Below, in pieces: positions 8,029-14,987 of a stretch of DNA of 41,757 nucleotides (position 1 is the stretch's first letter; each line of letters begins with the position of its first letter). The DNA comes from a virus. The stretch is from positions 1-41,757 of IMG/VR virus record IMGVR_UViG_3300044644_000340; one strand, given 5' to 3'. A model generated the notes under the pieces. That model saw nothing but the letters and a program-made list of their open reading frames with translations, was not told the origin of the DNA and ran no database searches. A program made the translations under genes and the position numbers.

Positions 8029-8889
8029 TTAGTTGTTAAATAAATCATCGAATGCCGATGCTACATCTTCTTTAAGAGGAGATGCTTTTTGTGTAGATGC
8101 CTTTGGTTCTTCATCATCCCAAGGTAACCCACCACTTTCTTGAGTACCACCCATATCAGTAGATACAGTTGATTGTTTAGGTTGAACTTTTGCCGATGCC
8201 AATTCCTCATTAATTGGGTTTCCACTACCATTAGATGGAGCAGATGGGTTTAACCAATTTTCCAATACACCCTTCAATTCATCGTAAGATAATTCAGAAT
8301 ATAGTTCTGTAATCTCTTTTTGTGCGTTCAATAATTCAGTTACTGCCTGTGCGTCATCCAAAATTTTAGATACGGCAGGTTTAACTCTGATTGTAGTTGT
8401 TGGGTATGCTGCATTTGATTCTTCAGCTGATACTACTTCTAATACAATATCACGTCCTGTGTGTGGGTCTGTAATATCACCATAATCAGGGTCAGCAATA
8501 TATCCTAAAATATCTTGATATACTGTTTTACCAAATCCCCAAAATTTAACTCCTTCACTTTCTTTACCTCTTACGATAACTGGTGCGAATGTTCTCAATT
8601 TTGGTTCCATTTTTTTCCCGGCCTTCCAGTCATCAGTGTCTCCTGTACGCTTTAGCTTTTCAGCAAACTCTACGATAGGGTCAGGTCTTCCAAATGAAAT
8701 TGGAGATAGATACGTTTTGTTGTTAATATTGTAGTGAAAATACAATTCAATGAAAGGATTATCCTTATTGAATTTGTAAGGTACTAAACGGATTTGAGAT
8801 TTTCCGTTTGCTGGCTTCCAAATGGAATCAGACTTCTTTGTGTTGTTTTGAAGAGAGCTAAATCTCTTGAGTGCTAATGAAATGTCCAT
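8029..8889 (-). CDS. 32: gp32-like single-stranded DNA-binding protein
   Basis: 286 residues. The core (about 25-190) has the T4 gp32-type arrangement: IWKPANGKSQIRLVPY, an aromatic-rich FIELYFHYNI strand, GRPDPIVEFAEKL, then FWGFGKTVYQDIL. A Pro/Ser/Gln-rich linker follows, ending in an acidic tail (GLPWDDEEP and EDVASAFDDLFNN) like the partner-binding tail of gp32. The protein contains no cysteine, so the zinc-binding subdomain of T4 gp32 is absent. It is encoded directly upstream of the RecA-like gene. It has its own promoter candidate and a structured, repeat-containing leader that suggests autogenous control. Confidence 0.88.
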   Translation of the reverse strand: MDISLALKRFSSLQNNTKKSDSIWKPANGKSQIRLVPYKFNKDNPFIELYFHYNINNKTYLSPISFGRPDPIVEFAEKLKRTGDTDDWKAGKKMEPKLRTFAPVIVRGKESEGVKFWGFGKTVYQDILGYIADPDYGDITDPHTGRDIVLEVVSAEESNAAYPTTTIRVKPAVSKILDDAQAVTELLNAQKEITELYSELSYDELKGVLENWLNPSAPSNGSGNPINEELASAKVQPKQSTVSTDMGGTQESGGLPWDDEEPKASTQKASPLKEDVASAFDDLFNN

Positions 8890-8971
8890 TGCTTTTTAAG
8901 TTTTAAGTGTTAATAAATTGTTTTAAGTTTGAAGGTTTTATCGCGATTTCCTTATATCTAAATATAACCTT
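8890..8971 (-). promoter_or_regulatory. gp32 mRNA leader: hairpin plus ACTTAAAA repeats (candidate autogenous operator)
   Basis: On the sense (minus) strand, the leader contains a perfect 6-bp hairpin, TTATAT-loop-ATATAA (8952-8967). An overlapping AAGGTT/AACCTT helix (8966-8971 with 8932-8937) is an alternative pairing that could form a compound fold. Next to the ATG is an unstructured stretch with three ACTTAAAA copies (complements at 8921-8928, 8901-8908, 8894-8901). T4 gene 32 is known to be autoregulated by a 5' pseudoknot followed by UUAAA-type repeats. The resemblance is in arrangement, and regulation here is inferred. Confidence 0.45.
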
Positions 8972-8982
8972 TTTACTTTTCT

Positions 8983-9011
8983 TGTAACAAATATACAATA
9001 AATTTGTTACA
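8983..9011. repeat. Inverted repeat over the gp32 promoter (operator candidate)
   Basis: TGTAACAAAT (8983-8992) and ATTTGTTACA (9002-9011) are perfect 10-bp inverted arms separated by 9 bases. One arm overlaps the TATATTTG -7 element and the other lies in the promoter spacer. No T-run follows on the minus strand, so it is not a standard terminator for the DUF1599-like gene. A dimeric repressor site is the simplest reading. Confidence 0.5.
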
Positions 9012-9018
9012 TTTCCAA
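8988..9018 (-). promoter_or_regulatory. Bacteroidota-type promoter candidate for the gp32-recA operon
   Basis: The minus strand reads AACTTGG, 19 bases, then TATATTTG (8995-8988). This fits the Bacteroidota -33 TTG/-7 TAnnTTTG pattern, and both elements and the spacing are identical to the polymerase promoter at 13730-13760. It would give a leader of about 90 bases before the gp32 start. Confidence 0.55.
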
Positions 9019-9021
9019 GTT

Positions 9022-9378
9022 TTATTTTGCCCACTTCCCTCTACTCACTAATTGAGAAATTACGGAGTAAACTGCTAGGTCTTGATAGGTATCTTCGATA
9101 GTTTCAGACACTTCATCGGGATGTCCTAATACTACCAATTGCTTTAATCTGTTGATTTTATCGTTCTTTCTGAACCATAGGCCATTCAATGATAATTTAA
9201 CATCTTCTTTAGTTTGAAGTGATGTACCTACTGAAATATTACCCGGTCCGTAGTTTCTTTGTTTTTTACAAAAAGTAGTATACATTTCATCCAGAATATT
9301 TTTAAATTCAAAAGTCATTTCTGGATAAGTTTCTTCACAATATTCGACTGCGGATTGTTCTTTTTTGGTATCTAACAT
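9022..9378 (-). CDS. DUF1599-like (nucleotide modification associated domain 1) protein
   Basis: 118 residues. The pattern FKNILDEMYTTFCKKQRNYG, then GLWFRKNDKINRLKQL, then SETIEDTYQDLAVYSVI matches my recollection of DUF1599 (Nmad1), a helical domain common in phages and named for its association with nucleotide-modification genes. Acidic and basic residues (Glu in DEM, Asp in NDK, Asp in EDTYQDLA) are the conserved ones. The biochemical role is not established. It starts 7 bases inside the preceding gene and lies just before the gp32 promoter. Family call from pattern memory only. Confidence 0.65.
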   Translation of the reverse strand: MLDTKKEQSAVEYCEETYPEMTFEFKNILDEMYTTFCKKQRNYGPGNISVGTSLQTKEDVKLSLNGLWFRKNDKINRLKQLVVLGHPDEVSETIEDTYQDLAVYSVISQLVSRGKWAK

Positions 9379-9698
9379 AACTTATTTTTTAAAAGTTTTT
9401 TATTTATTTTATTTTTTAATTTGATTCCTAAAGCACACATTTCATACTCCTCATATTCTACGAGGGTTTCGATGTTTTCATCTAATAAATTTATGAATTC
9501 TTTACTATCAATTGAAAGTGTAATAACAATCGAATGTTTGATTATTACATGCGCAAAATCAACGCGAGATTTATTGTTTCGAATTCCAAATGAAATTGAA
9601 TCAATAATTGCTTTAGACATTTCCATTCTATAAGTTTGGAAAACATCTACAGGGTCTTGAACGTAAATTTGAATAGGTTTGAATCTATTTCTTTTCAT
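9372..9698 (-). CDS. Conserved-looking hypothetical protein
   Basis: 108 residues, predicted alpha/beta. It has MEMSKAIIDSISFGIRNNKSRVDFAHVI followed by a hydrophobic strand (IVITLSIDSKEFINLLDENIETLVEYEEYEMCALG) and a basic C-terminus. There is no signal peptide or membrane segment. It overlaps the next gene by 7 bases (start-stop coupling) and forms a small-gene group between the 133-residue and DUF1599-like genes. I do not recognise a named family and infer no function. Confidence 0.7.
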   Translation of the reverse strand: MKRNRFKPIQIYVQDPVDVFQTYRMEMSKAIIDSISFGIRNNKSRVDFAHVIIKHSIVITLSIDSKEFINLLDENIETLVEYEEYEMCALGIKLKNKINKKLLKNKLC

Positions 9699-9727
9699 AC
9701 TACTAATATATGAAAAAAAAATCAGAA

Positions 9728-10129
9728 TTACAACTCCTCTGTATTAAAACTTTTAAAAACTTTTGTAGGAATTTTTTTATATCCAATTGAAGATGTTGTA
9801 ATAATACAATTTTTAAATTCATCCCAATCAATCATATACGAACTATCCAATATCCCACCCGTCTTTGATTTAACTACTTCATTGAGTGCGTTGATGGTGT
9901 ATATTGTATTTGACTGTTTTTTTCTATGAACTAAAATTGTTTTCCAATCGGATGGTATTGCAGAAGAACCTTTTTTAACATTGAATGTAATGTATAGTTC
10001 TCCCTCATTTATTTTATTTTCTAATACAAATACGTTTGGGTTTGTAAGTATATACTGATTTAGAACAAATTCTAACGATTTATCTAACTCTTCTTTTATG
10101 GTAAAAAGACATAATAACTGTGTATTCAT
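9728..10129 (-). CDS. Hypothetical protein of a T4-like phage type
   Basis: 133 residues with an alternating alpha/beta pattern: MNTQLLCLFTIKEELDKSLEFVL at the N-terminus, then ELYITFNV, TILVHRKKQSNTIYTINALNEVV, and DWDEFKNCIITT near the end. The HRKK...NTIYTINALN segment is one I associate with uncharacterised small proteins of marine T4-like phages, but no function is known to me. An ATATTTATC variant of the late-type element lies 25 bases upstream of the start. It is not overlapped by its neighbours. Confidence 0.7.
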   Translation of the reverse strand: MNTQLLCLFTIKEELDKSLEFVLNQYILTNPNVFVLENKINEGELYITFNVKKGSSAIPSDWKTILVHRKKQSNTIYTINALNEVVKSKTGGILDSSYMIDWDEFKNCIITTSSIGYKKIPTKVFKSFNTEEL

Positions 10130-10154
10130 CTATCTTTGCTTTATTAACTTTACC

Positions 10155-10163
10155 GATAAATAT
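10155..10163 (-). promoter_or_regulatory. Late-type promoter element (variant ATATTTATC)
   Basis: The sense strand reads ATATTTATCGG, 25 bases before the 133-residue gene. It has one difference from the ATATTTATA element found before structural genes. Confidence 0.3.
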
Positions 10164-10186
10164 AAAATTACAAACGAAAAGTGATT

Positions 10187-12418
10187 TTATTTACGACTTT
10201 TCCTAGAATCCACTTTAGAAGCAATACATTGACTCAATCCATCTCCTAATTTTTTCTCAACTTTTTTACTTTCACCGGAAGTTCTCCAGCTATCTTCTAC
10301 CAATGAAACATTCCCATTTGGATTTGTAATTTCAATATATCCAGTAGTTGCATTTATTTTACACTTCTTTAATAGATGTTGATTCAATTGGTCTCTTCCT
10401 TCTTTTGAGTTAATATCTCCTTCAAATCCACTTAACTCCGCTAAACATCCTCTAAAATCTTCAGGTCTACTTCCTCTGATACCAGTCACTGCCGATAAAT
10501 TTTTATCGAAGTTTTCAACCATTAAATCAAAGTGCATTGAATGCATTGCAGTTGCTATGTATGCCGATGTGTGAGGACCATTATTTCCATCCTTATCTGG
10601 AAATCCTTTTTCTCTATCAGCTTTAGAAATTTCATTTACCATATCACGATGCACTGCTCCAACTAAATCTTTTTCATCATTTTTATTTTTAACTGCCAAC
10701 GCAATTGATTCTGAATTAAAATCTATATCAGGATATTTTTGTTTCGTTTTTGTTTCTTGTGCAAATTCACCAACTTTTGTGAGAATTTTACCAAATTTTT
10801 TATAAGAAACTTTTTTACCCCTTGCCTCCTCTGATTTCATATATTGTTGAGCAGCTTGTAATAATTCCATATTATTTTTAGGCTTTACATTATTTTGTTG
10901 CATCCATTTATTGAATTCTGGTTGTTCTTTTAAAGCATCCATATATGGTTGCATTTCTTCGATTTCGCTAATTTTAACAAAATTTTCATCAATTTTCATA
11001 GATGCAAACGCTCTATTAGTAGCCTGTTTTCCATCTGCACATTTATCAATGCCATCTTTTGCAAAAGTTACTACTGCTTCGGATACTTCTGGACCAAACT
11101 GTTTTATGATACTAGCTAACATATATTCTGGAGTTGTATTTGCCCACATATCTTTCAAATCATTTTGTTTTTTATTTGTAATGTGTAAGATAGTAGTTCT
11201 TCCATTTTTATCTTTACCAATTGCCATAGTATCATGGAATCCTAATTTATCAAATGCTACGATTTCCCTTTCGTAATGTTCAACATCTTCTGCATTTCCA
11301 GATTTTTTTGCTTCTTCCAATTTATCTTGTAAGTGTGTCCGAATTGATGCATCTGCTCCACCAGCTTTTGGATTAGATTGAATTATATGATACGGTTGTG
11401 ATGTATCAATATTACTACCATTTTCAATCTCGTATAAAGTAGCGTGTGCACCATCAAATTCAGCATCGGCCCAGTCTCTGAACGCCTTTTCTTTTTTGGC
11501 TTCATCAGGTTGATTAAAACCTTTAGTACCTTTATTATACCAAAGGGAGTTAGGATTGGCTTTTAATCTTTCTAACTCCAAATCACCATATACTTTTCTT
11601 TCTGCTAAATATTGTACTGCCTCTTCTGCTGAAACTCCCAATTGTTCTGAAATCGCTTTAACTTTTCTAGCATTTGCTTTTGAGTTTGCAAGAATATTTT
11701 TCTTTTCTACTTCAATTGCTTCTTTATTAGTTTCTTTAAATTTAGAATACCCGTCTCCTTTTAAATCATTTGCAGCACGTGTCAATGCCGATTCACCGTA
11801 TGATGCAACCGAACCACCTGCTCCCGCAATACCTTTATCTCTCAATGCATTTACCTCATCTGATGCTTTAACAAGTTCTGAAAAATCTCCTTTGTTTAAA
11901 GATTGTGTAATTTCTTCTTGACGAGGTGTTAATTTTCCAGGTTCAGATTTTGGTTTCGAAGATTTAGTTGGTTTTTTTGATTTTTGTTGTGCGTTCTTTT
12001 CAGCACTACTAACACCAATATCTGCTTTTGGTGCAGTTTGTGGTGTATCTGCTTTTGGAGATGGTGTTGATGTATCTTGTGTAGGTAATTCACCACCATT
12101 ACTCGCTTTCGCTTTCTCTATTTCAGCAGGAGTTGGTTTAACGTGTTTATCTGGATTAAATGTTTTAACGGTGTAAACATTACCGGAATCTTTACCTTTT
12201 ACAACTTCATCTTCTTTGATAACTCGTTTCGATTTTGAGGTGTATTCCTTTATATACTTAAATACAACAGATGCTCTATCTACGAGTTGTTGAGCAGAAT
12301 CAATATTTCTTTCTCTTAAAAGTTTTACTAATATTTGTTTATGAGATTCCTTTGTTAAGTCAACAATTCCTACCTTAACTGATAAATCATCTAATGCTTC
12401 TTCAAAATCTGGATACAT
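10187..12418 (-). CDS. Large protein of unknown function (possible virion-associated protein)
   Basis: 743 residues. An N-terminal helical segment (1-65) is followed by a Lys/Pro/Ser/Thr-rich low-complexity linker (about 85-165) and a long mostly helical and charged region. A more globular part lies around 300-450 (HIIQSNPKAGGADASIRTHL, KLGFHDTMAIGKDKNGRTTILHITNKK) and at 590-700 (GPHTSAYIATAMHSMHFDLMVENFD). No catalytic motif is recognised. A late-type element 24 bases upstream groups it with structural genes, although it lies among replication genes. This makes an internal or injected virion protein possible. That is inference, and I cannot name a family. Confidence 0.75.
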   Translation of the reverse strand: MYPDFEEALDDLSVKVGIVDLTKESHKQILVKLLRERNIDSAQQLVDRASVVFKYIKEYTSKSKRVIKEDEVVKGKDSGNVYTVKTFNPDKHVKPTPAEIEKAKASNGGELPTQDTSTPSPKADTPQTAPKADIGVSSAEKNAQQKSKKPTKSSKPKSEPGKLTPRQEEITQSLNKGDFSELVKASDEVNALRDKGIAGAGGSVASYGESALTRAANDLKGDGYSKFKETNKEAIEVEKKNILANSKANARKVKAISEQLGVSAEEAVQYLAERKVYGDLELERLKANPNSLWYNKGTKGFNQPDEAKKEKAFRDWADAEFDGAHATLYEIENGSNIDTSQPYHIIQSNPKAGGADASIRTHLQDKLEEAKKSGNAEDVEHYEREIVAFDKLGFHDTMAIGKDKNGRTTILHITNKKQNDLKDMWANTTPEYMLASIIKQFGPEVSEAVVTFAKDGIDKCADGKQATNRAFASMKIDENFVKISEIEEMQPYMDALKEQPEFNKWMQQNNVKPKNNMELLQAAQQYMKSEEARGKKVSYKKFGKILTKVGEFAQETKTKQKYPDIDFNSESIALAVKNKNDEKDLVGAVHRDMVNEISKADREKGFPDKDGNNGPHTSAYIATAMHSMHFDLMVENFDKNLSAVTGIRGSRPEDFRGCLAELSGFEGDINSKEGRDQLNQHLLKKCKINATTGYIEITNPNGNVSLVEDSWRTSGESKKVEKKLGDGLSQCIASKVDSRKSRK

Positions 12419-12442
12419 ATTTTATTTGTGTTTCTGTATATC

Positions 12443-12452
12443 TTATAAATAT
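12443..12452 (-). promoter_or_regulatory. Late-type promoter element (ATATTTATA)
   Basis: The sense strand reads TATATATTTATAAG, ending 24 bases before the 743-residue gene. It is the same 9-mer as before the tail genes. Confidence 0.45.
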
Positions 12453-12457
12453 ATAAA

Positions 12458-13723
12458 TTATCCTAAATGAACCAAATTATTGTAACTGGTTCCTTCATCA
12501 ATTCGAACGGGAAACCCACCCTTTTCCATAATGGTCGGTAAAAGTTTTAAAATCCCTTCCCTCTCCATCGGATGTGTATCTATGAGAAACGCATCATAAG
12601 TGTATAGAATCAATTTCGATTTCATCCCACTCATTTGGTTTAGGATATCACTCATCTTTTTATAGTTCACTTCCGTTTCGAGGGCTTGTAGGAGATAATT
12701 AAATACCTTTTGTTCAGTCCCTCCTTCTATTTTAGTGAAATGAATTTCCCTTCCGTATAGGGGTGTTTTCAGAACTCCGGAGATTACGAACTTTTGGTAA
12801 ACCTCTTTGATGTATTTATCAACGGTTTGATAAAATGGTATCTCCCTTGCGAACGAATCCAACCCCCCATAGAGATACTTAAAGGTTAGAGCCTTTGCCG
12901 TTTCGTAATCCGTTCCATAAAGATTGGCAAGGTGTTGGTGAGCAGTTTCTCCTTTTGGAAATTCATACCCTACGATTTTCGCAATCAAACGGATGTGATA
13001 CGATTCATAATCAAATTGAAGGAGAGTACCCCCATCAAAACGGCTAACAAAACAATCTCTACTACCATCGGATTTGTTAAGAGCAGAGTAATTTACATTA
13101 AGGTGTCTATTGGATGGTCTACCCGTAGTTGTGTATGGATTGTATTTGGTATACACTTTACCCTCATATATGTGATTGGGAGAGAAGCTAAATCTATCAA
13201 TAAATTTTTCCTCTTCGACTTTCACCCCAGCCCCCTCCATCCTCCCTAACTCTTTTATAGAATCTGAATATATACGATACCAACTCTGTCGATTTTGTAT
13301 ATCAGGGATTGATTTTAAGAGTTCGTACCACTTCATTAGTGGGATACAATCATTCAACTCATTATAATCGGACCTATACCCCTTAAAAAGAGTTTCTGCC
13401 CATTCAGAGAAATTAAATGGTTTACCATATTCTTCGAAGTAAACCCATTCATAATCCAACCCGTCTGATTGAATATATCGGTTTCCTAAAACAAGAGTAT
13501 TTTCGTTACAAAGTTTATGTATTGGAAAAATTGGTAAGGTTGAAGCATCAACATGATTGAAATTTATTATACCATCATCGGTTTCAGTTCGATAATACAC
13601 AAATGATAGGTGTGTACCAAATTCGTGTGCTTTGGGTGAACCCCACACTGGTATCAATAATCTAATGTTTGGATTAGATTGGACAAAAAAATGTAGGGTA
13701 TCCCTATTTTCTATTAAGTTCAT
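12458..13723 (-). CDS. Compact divergent family A DNA polymerase (polymerase domain only)
   Basis: 421 residues. The palm and fingers motifs of PolI can be aligned. TTTGRPSNRHLNVNY (about 198-212) matches the TGRLSS...PNLQ region. Motif A is QFDYESYHIR (Asp238). Motif B is TAKALTFKYLYGG (Lys277, Phe281, Tyr285, Gly286), and motif C is YTYDAFLID (Asp377). The two metal-binding aspartates are kept. The PolI Glu710 equivalent is His243, the HD of motif C is YD, and its Glu is Ala378. The first 185 residues show no DxE exonuclease motif, and there is no 5'-nuclease domain. T4 uses a family B enzyme, so this is a replacement. It lies downstream of the PhyH gene with its own promoter. Confidence 0.85.
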   Translation of the reverse strand: MNLIENRDTLHFFVQSNPNIRLLIPVWGSPKAHEFGTHLSFVYYRTETDDGIINFNHVDASTLPIFPIHKLCNENTLVLGNRYIQSDGLDYEWVYFEEYGKPFNFSEWAETLFKGYRSDYNELNDCIPLMKWYELLKSIPDIQNRQSWYRIYSDSIKELGRMEGAGVKVEEEKFIDRFSFSPNHIYEGKVYTKYNPYTTTGRPSNRHLNVNYSALNKSDGSRDCFVSRFDGGTLLQFDYESYHIRLIAKIVGYEFPKGETAHQHLANLYGTDYETAKALTFKYLYGGLDSFAREIPFYQTVDKYIKEVYQKFVISGVLKTPLYGREIHFTKIEGGTEQKVFNYLLQALETEVNYKKMSDILNQMSGMKSKLILYTYDAFLIDTHPMEREGILKLLPTIMEKGGFPVRIDEGTSYNNLVHLG

Positions 13724-13729
13724 ACCCTA

Positions 13730-13760
13730 CAAATATATAAAATTTATTTCAATAATCCAA
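13730..13760 (-). promoter_or_regulatory. Bacteroidota-type promoter candidate for the DNA polymerase
   Basis: The minus strand reads AACTTGG, 19 bases, then TATATTTG (13737-13730), followed by six bases and the ATG. The spacing and both elements equal those of the gp32 promoter. The very short leader implies a leaderless-type transcript. Confidence 0.55.
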
Positions 13761-13761
13761 G

Positions 13762-14541
13762 TTATTCTCCCCAATGGTTTTTACGAAGTTCATATACATC
13801 GATTGGCTCACGTTTCATGTGATTACCTTGATTAAAGTATGCTCCTTTTTTTAGATATCCACCCAAAAAGTTTCGTCTAAATCTATTTGATTTATTTGGT
13901 TCTGAACCATGAATTGTGTGTGAATGAAGTAAAACAACTTCTCCTTTACGAAGGTATCCTTCTACTTTTCTAAAATCATGTCCTTCTGGCATAACACACG
14001 GCTTACCTCTTTCGTTTCTCCAAAACTTTGGATTACTCTTTGCTCTTTCCTCATCAATTTCAATAGGTAAGACTGGTAATCTATGTGAACCTTCATAATT
14101 CCATACTGCACCATTTTCTGGATCGTGATTATCTAACGCTAAAGCAGTATTGATAATTTCGTTATGTTTGCAACCTGTATAGAATCCATTTTGATGTTGG
14201 TCTCTACCCAATTGTCCTGGTGGTTTGAAATATGCCCAAGTTTGTAAGCCTATCAACTCTCCCTCCATCAAAAACTCCATTGCTTCAATCAACTTTGGAT
14301 GGACAAATAATTTTTCTAATTTTGATGATAATTTGTGTGGATATGCAAATGGGTCCCATTCTCCCCATTCTTCACCATTATCTTTAGTAGTCAATGACCG
14401 TTCTTGACGTAATTTTTCTAATTCATTATTAATTTCATCACATTCTTCCTCTGTAAGGAGTTGTAATACGGTCCAACCTCGATATCTCCAATCGAAGGTC
14501 ATTTGTTGAATTTCTTCTTGTGTAAGATGTTTAAATGCCAT
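13762..14541 (-). CDS. Phytanoyl-CoA dioxygenase (PhyH) family Fe(II)/2-oxoglutarate oxygenase
   Basis: 259 residues with the PhyH layout. An N-terminal GWTVLQLLTEEECDEIN helix precedes a double-stranded beta-helix carrying GRDQHQNGFYTG, then ALALDNHDPENGAVWNYEGSHR, and HSHTIHGSEPNKSNRFRRNF (His211 with a downstream Arg that would bind 2-oxoglutarate). In the iron-binding HxD motif the acidic residue is Asn118 (His116-Gln-Asn), read from CAT CAA AAT, so the facial triad is altered. The substrate is unknown; small molecules, protein or DNA bases are all possible. It lies between baseplate genes and the polymerase, with a late-type element upstream. Confidence 0.88.
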   Translation of the reverse strand: MAFKHLTQEEIQQMTFDWRYRGWTVLQLLTEEECDEINNELEKLRQERSLTTKDNGEEWGEWDPFAYPHKLSSKLEKLFVHPKLIEAMEFLMEGELIGLQTWAYFKPPGQLGRDQHQNGFYTGCKHNEIINTALALDNHDPENGAVWNYEGSHRLPVLPIEIDEERAKSNPKFWRNERGKPCVMPEGHDFRKVEGYLRKGEVVLLHSHTIHGSEPNKSNRFRRNFLGGYLKKGAYFNQGNHMKREPIDVYELRKNHWGE

Positions 14542-14571
14542 AACTATTAATTTGTTCTTTAAGTAAATATA

Positions 14572-14581
14572 CTATAAATAT
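14572..14581 (-). promoter_or_regulatory. Late-type promoter element (ATATTTATA)
   Basis: The sense strand reads AAATATTTATAGTA, ending 30 bases before the PhyH-family gene start. Confidence 0.4.
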
Positions 14582-14608
14582 TTTTTATTTCCAAATTTTT
14601 AAATAATT

Positions 14609-14986
14609 TTATGATTTGTAAAATTGTGTTACATTTGGTAAATACAATCCTATATTTTTTAATGTAGTAGATGCAATAAACAAAGATGCTTTATTTGAAT
14701 CAATGATTCCCTTATCGGTAATATCACCTTTTTCATTATAAACTGCATTCAATGGTCCTGATATTCTCCATCTAACTATTTCAACATTCCAATTTGGATT
14801 TTCATTTAATTTTTGAAATGTGTTTAACGAAATTTCATAAACAAATCCGTTTACATCGTTTGCTTTTTGAGCAAAGTATCTATCTATACTCCCAATAGCG
14901 TAATCATCTTCAGTTGGAGATGGTACAATCGTACTAGGAATCGATAGTGAATAAAATGTTTTATTTTTAATTAAATCTTTATACAT
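14609..14986 (-). CDS. Hypothetical protein at the end of the baseplate cluster
   Basis: 125 residues from the ATG at 14986, which lies one base after the stop of the upstream hub-like gene (TAATATG) and so looks coupled. An in-frame ATG at 15010 inside that gene would add 8 residues. The sequence has beta-rich segments (FVYEISLNTFQKL, WNVEIVRWRISGPLN, ASLFIASTTLKNIGLYLPNVTQFY) and no catalytic motif, signal or membrane segment. Location suggests a baseplate or hub accessory protein. No family is recognised. Confidence 0.7.
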   Translation of the reverse strand: MYKDLIKNKTFYSLSIPSTIVPSPTEDDYAIGSIDRYFAQKANDVNGFVYEISLNTFQKLNENPNWNVEIVRWRISGPLNAVYNEKGDITDKGIIDSNKASLFIASTTLKNIGLYLPNVTQFYKS

Positions 14987-14987
14987 A

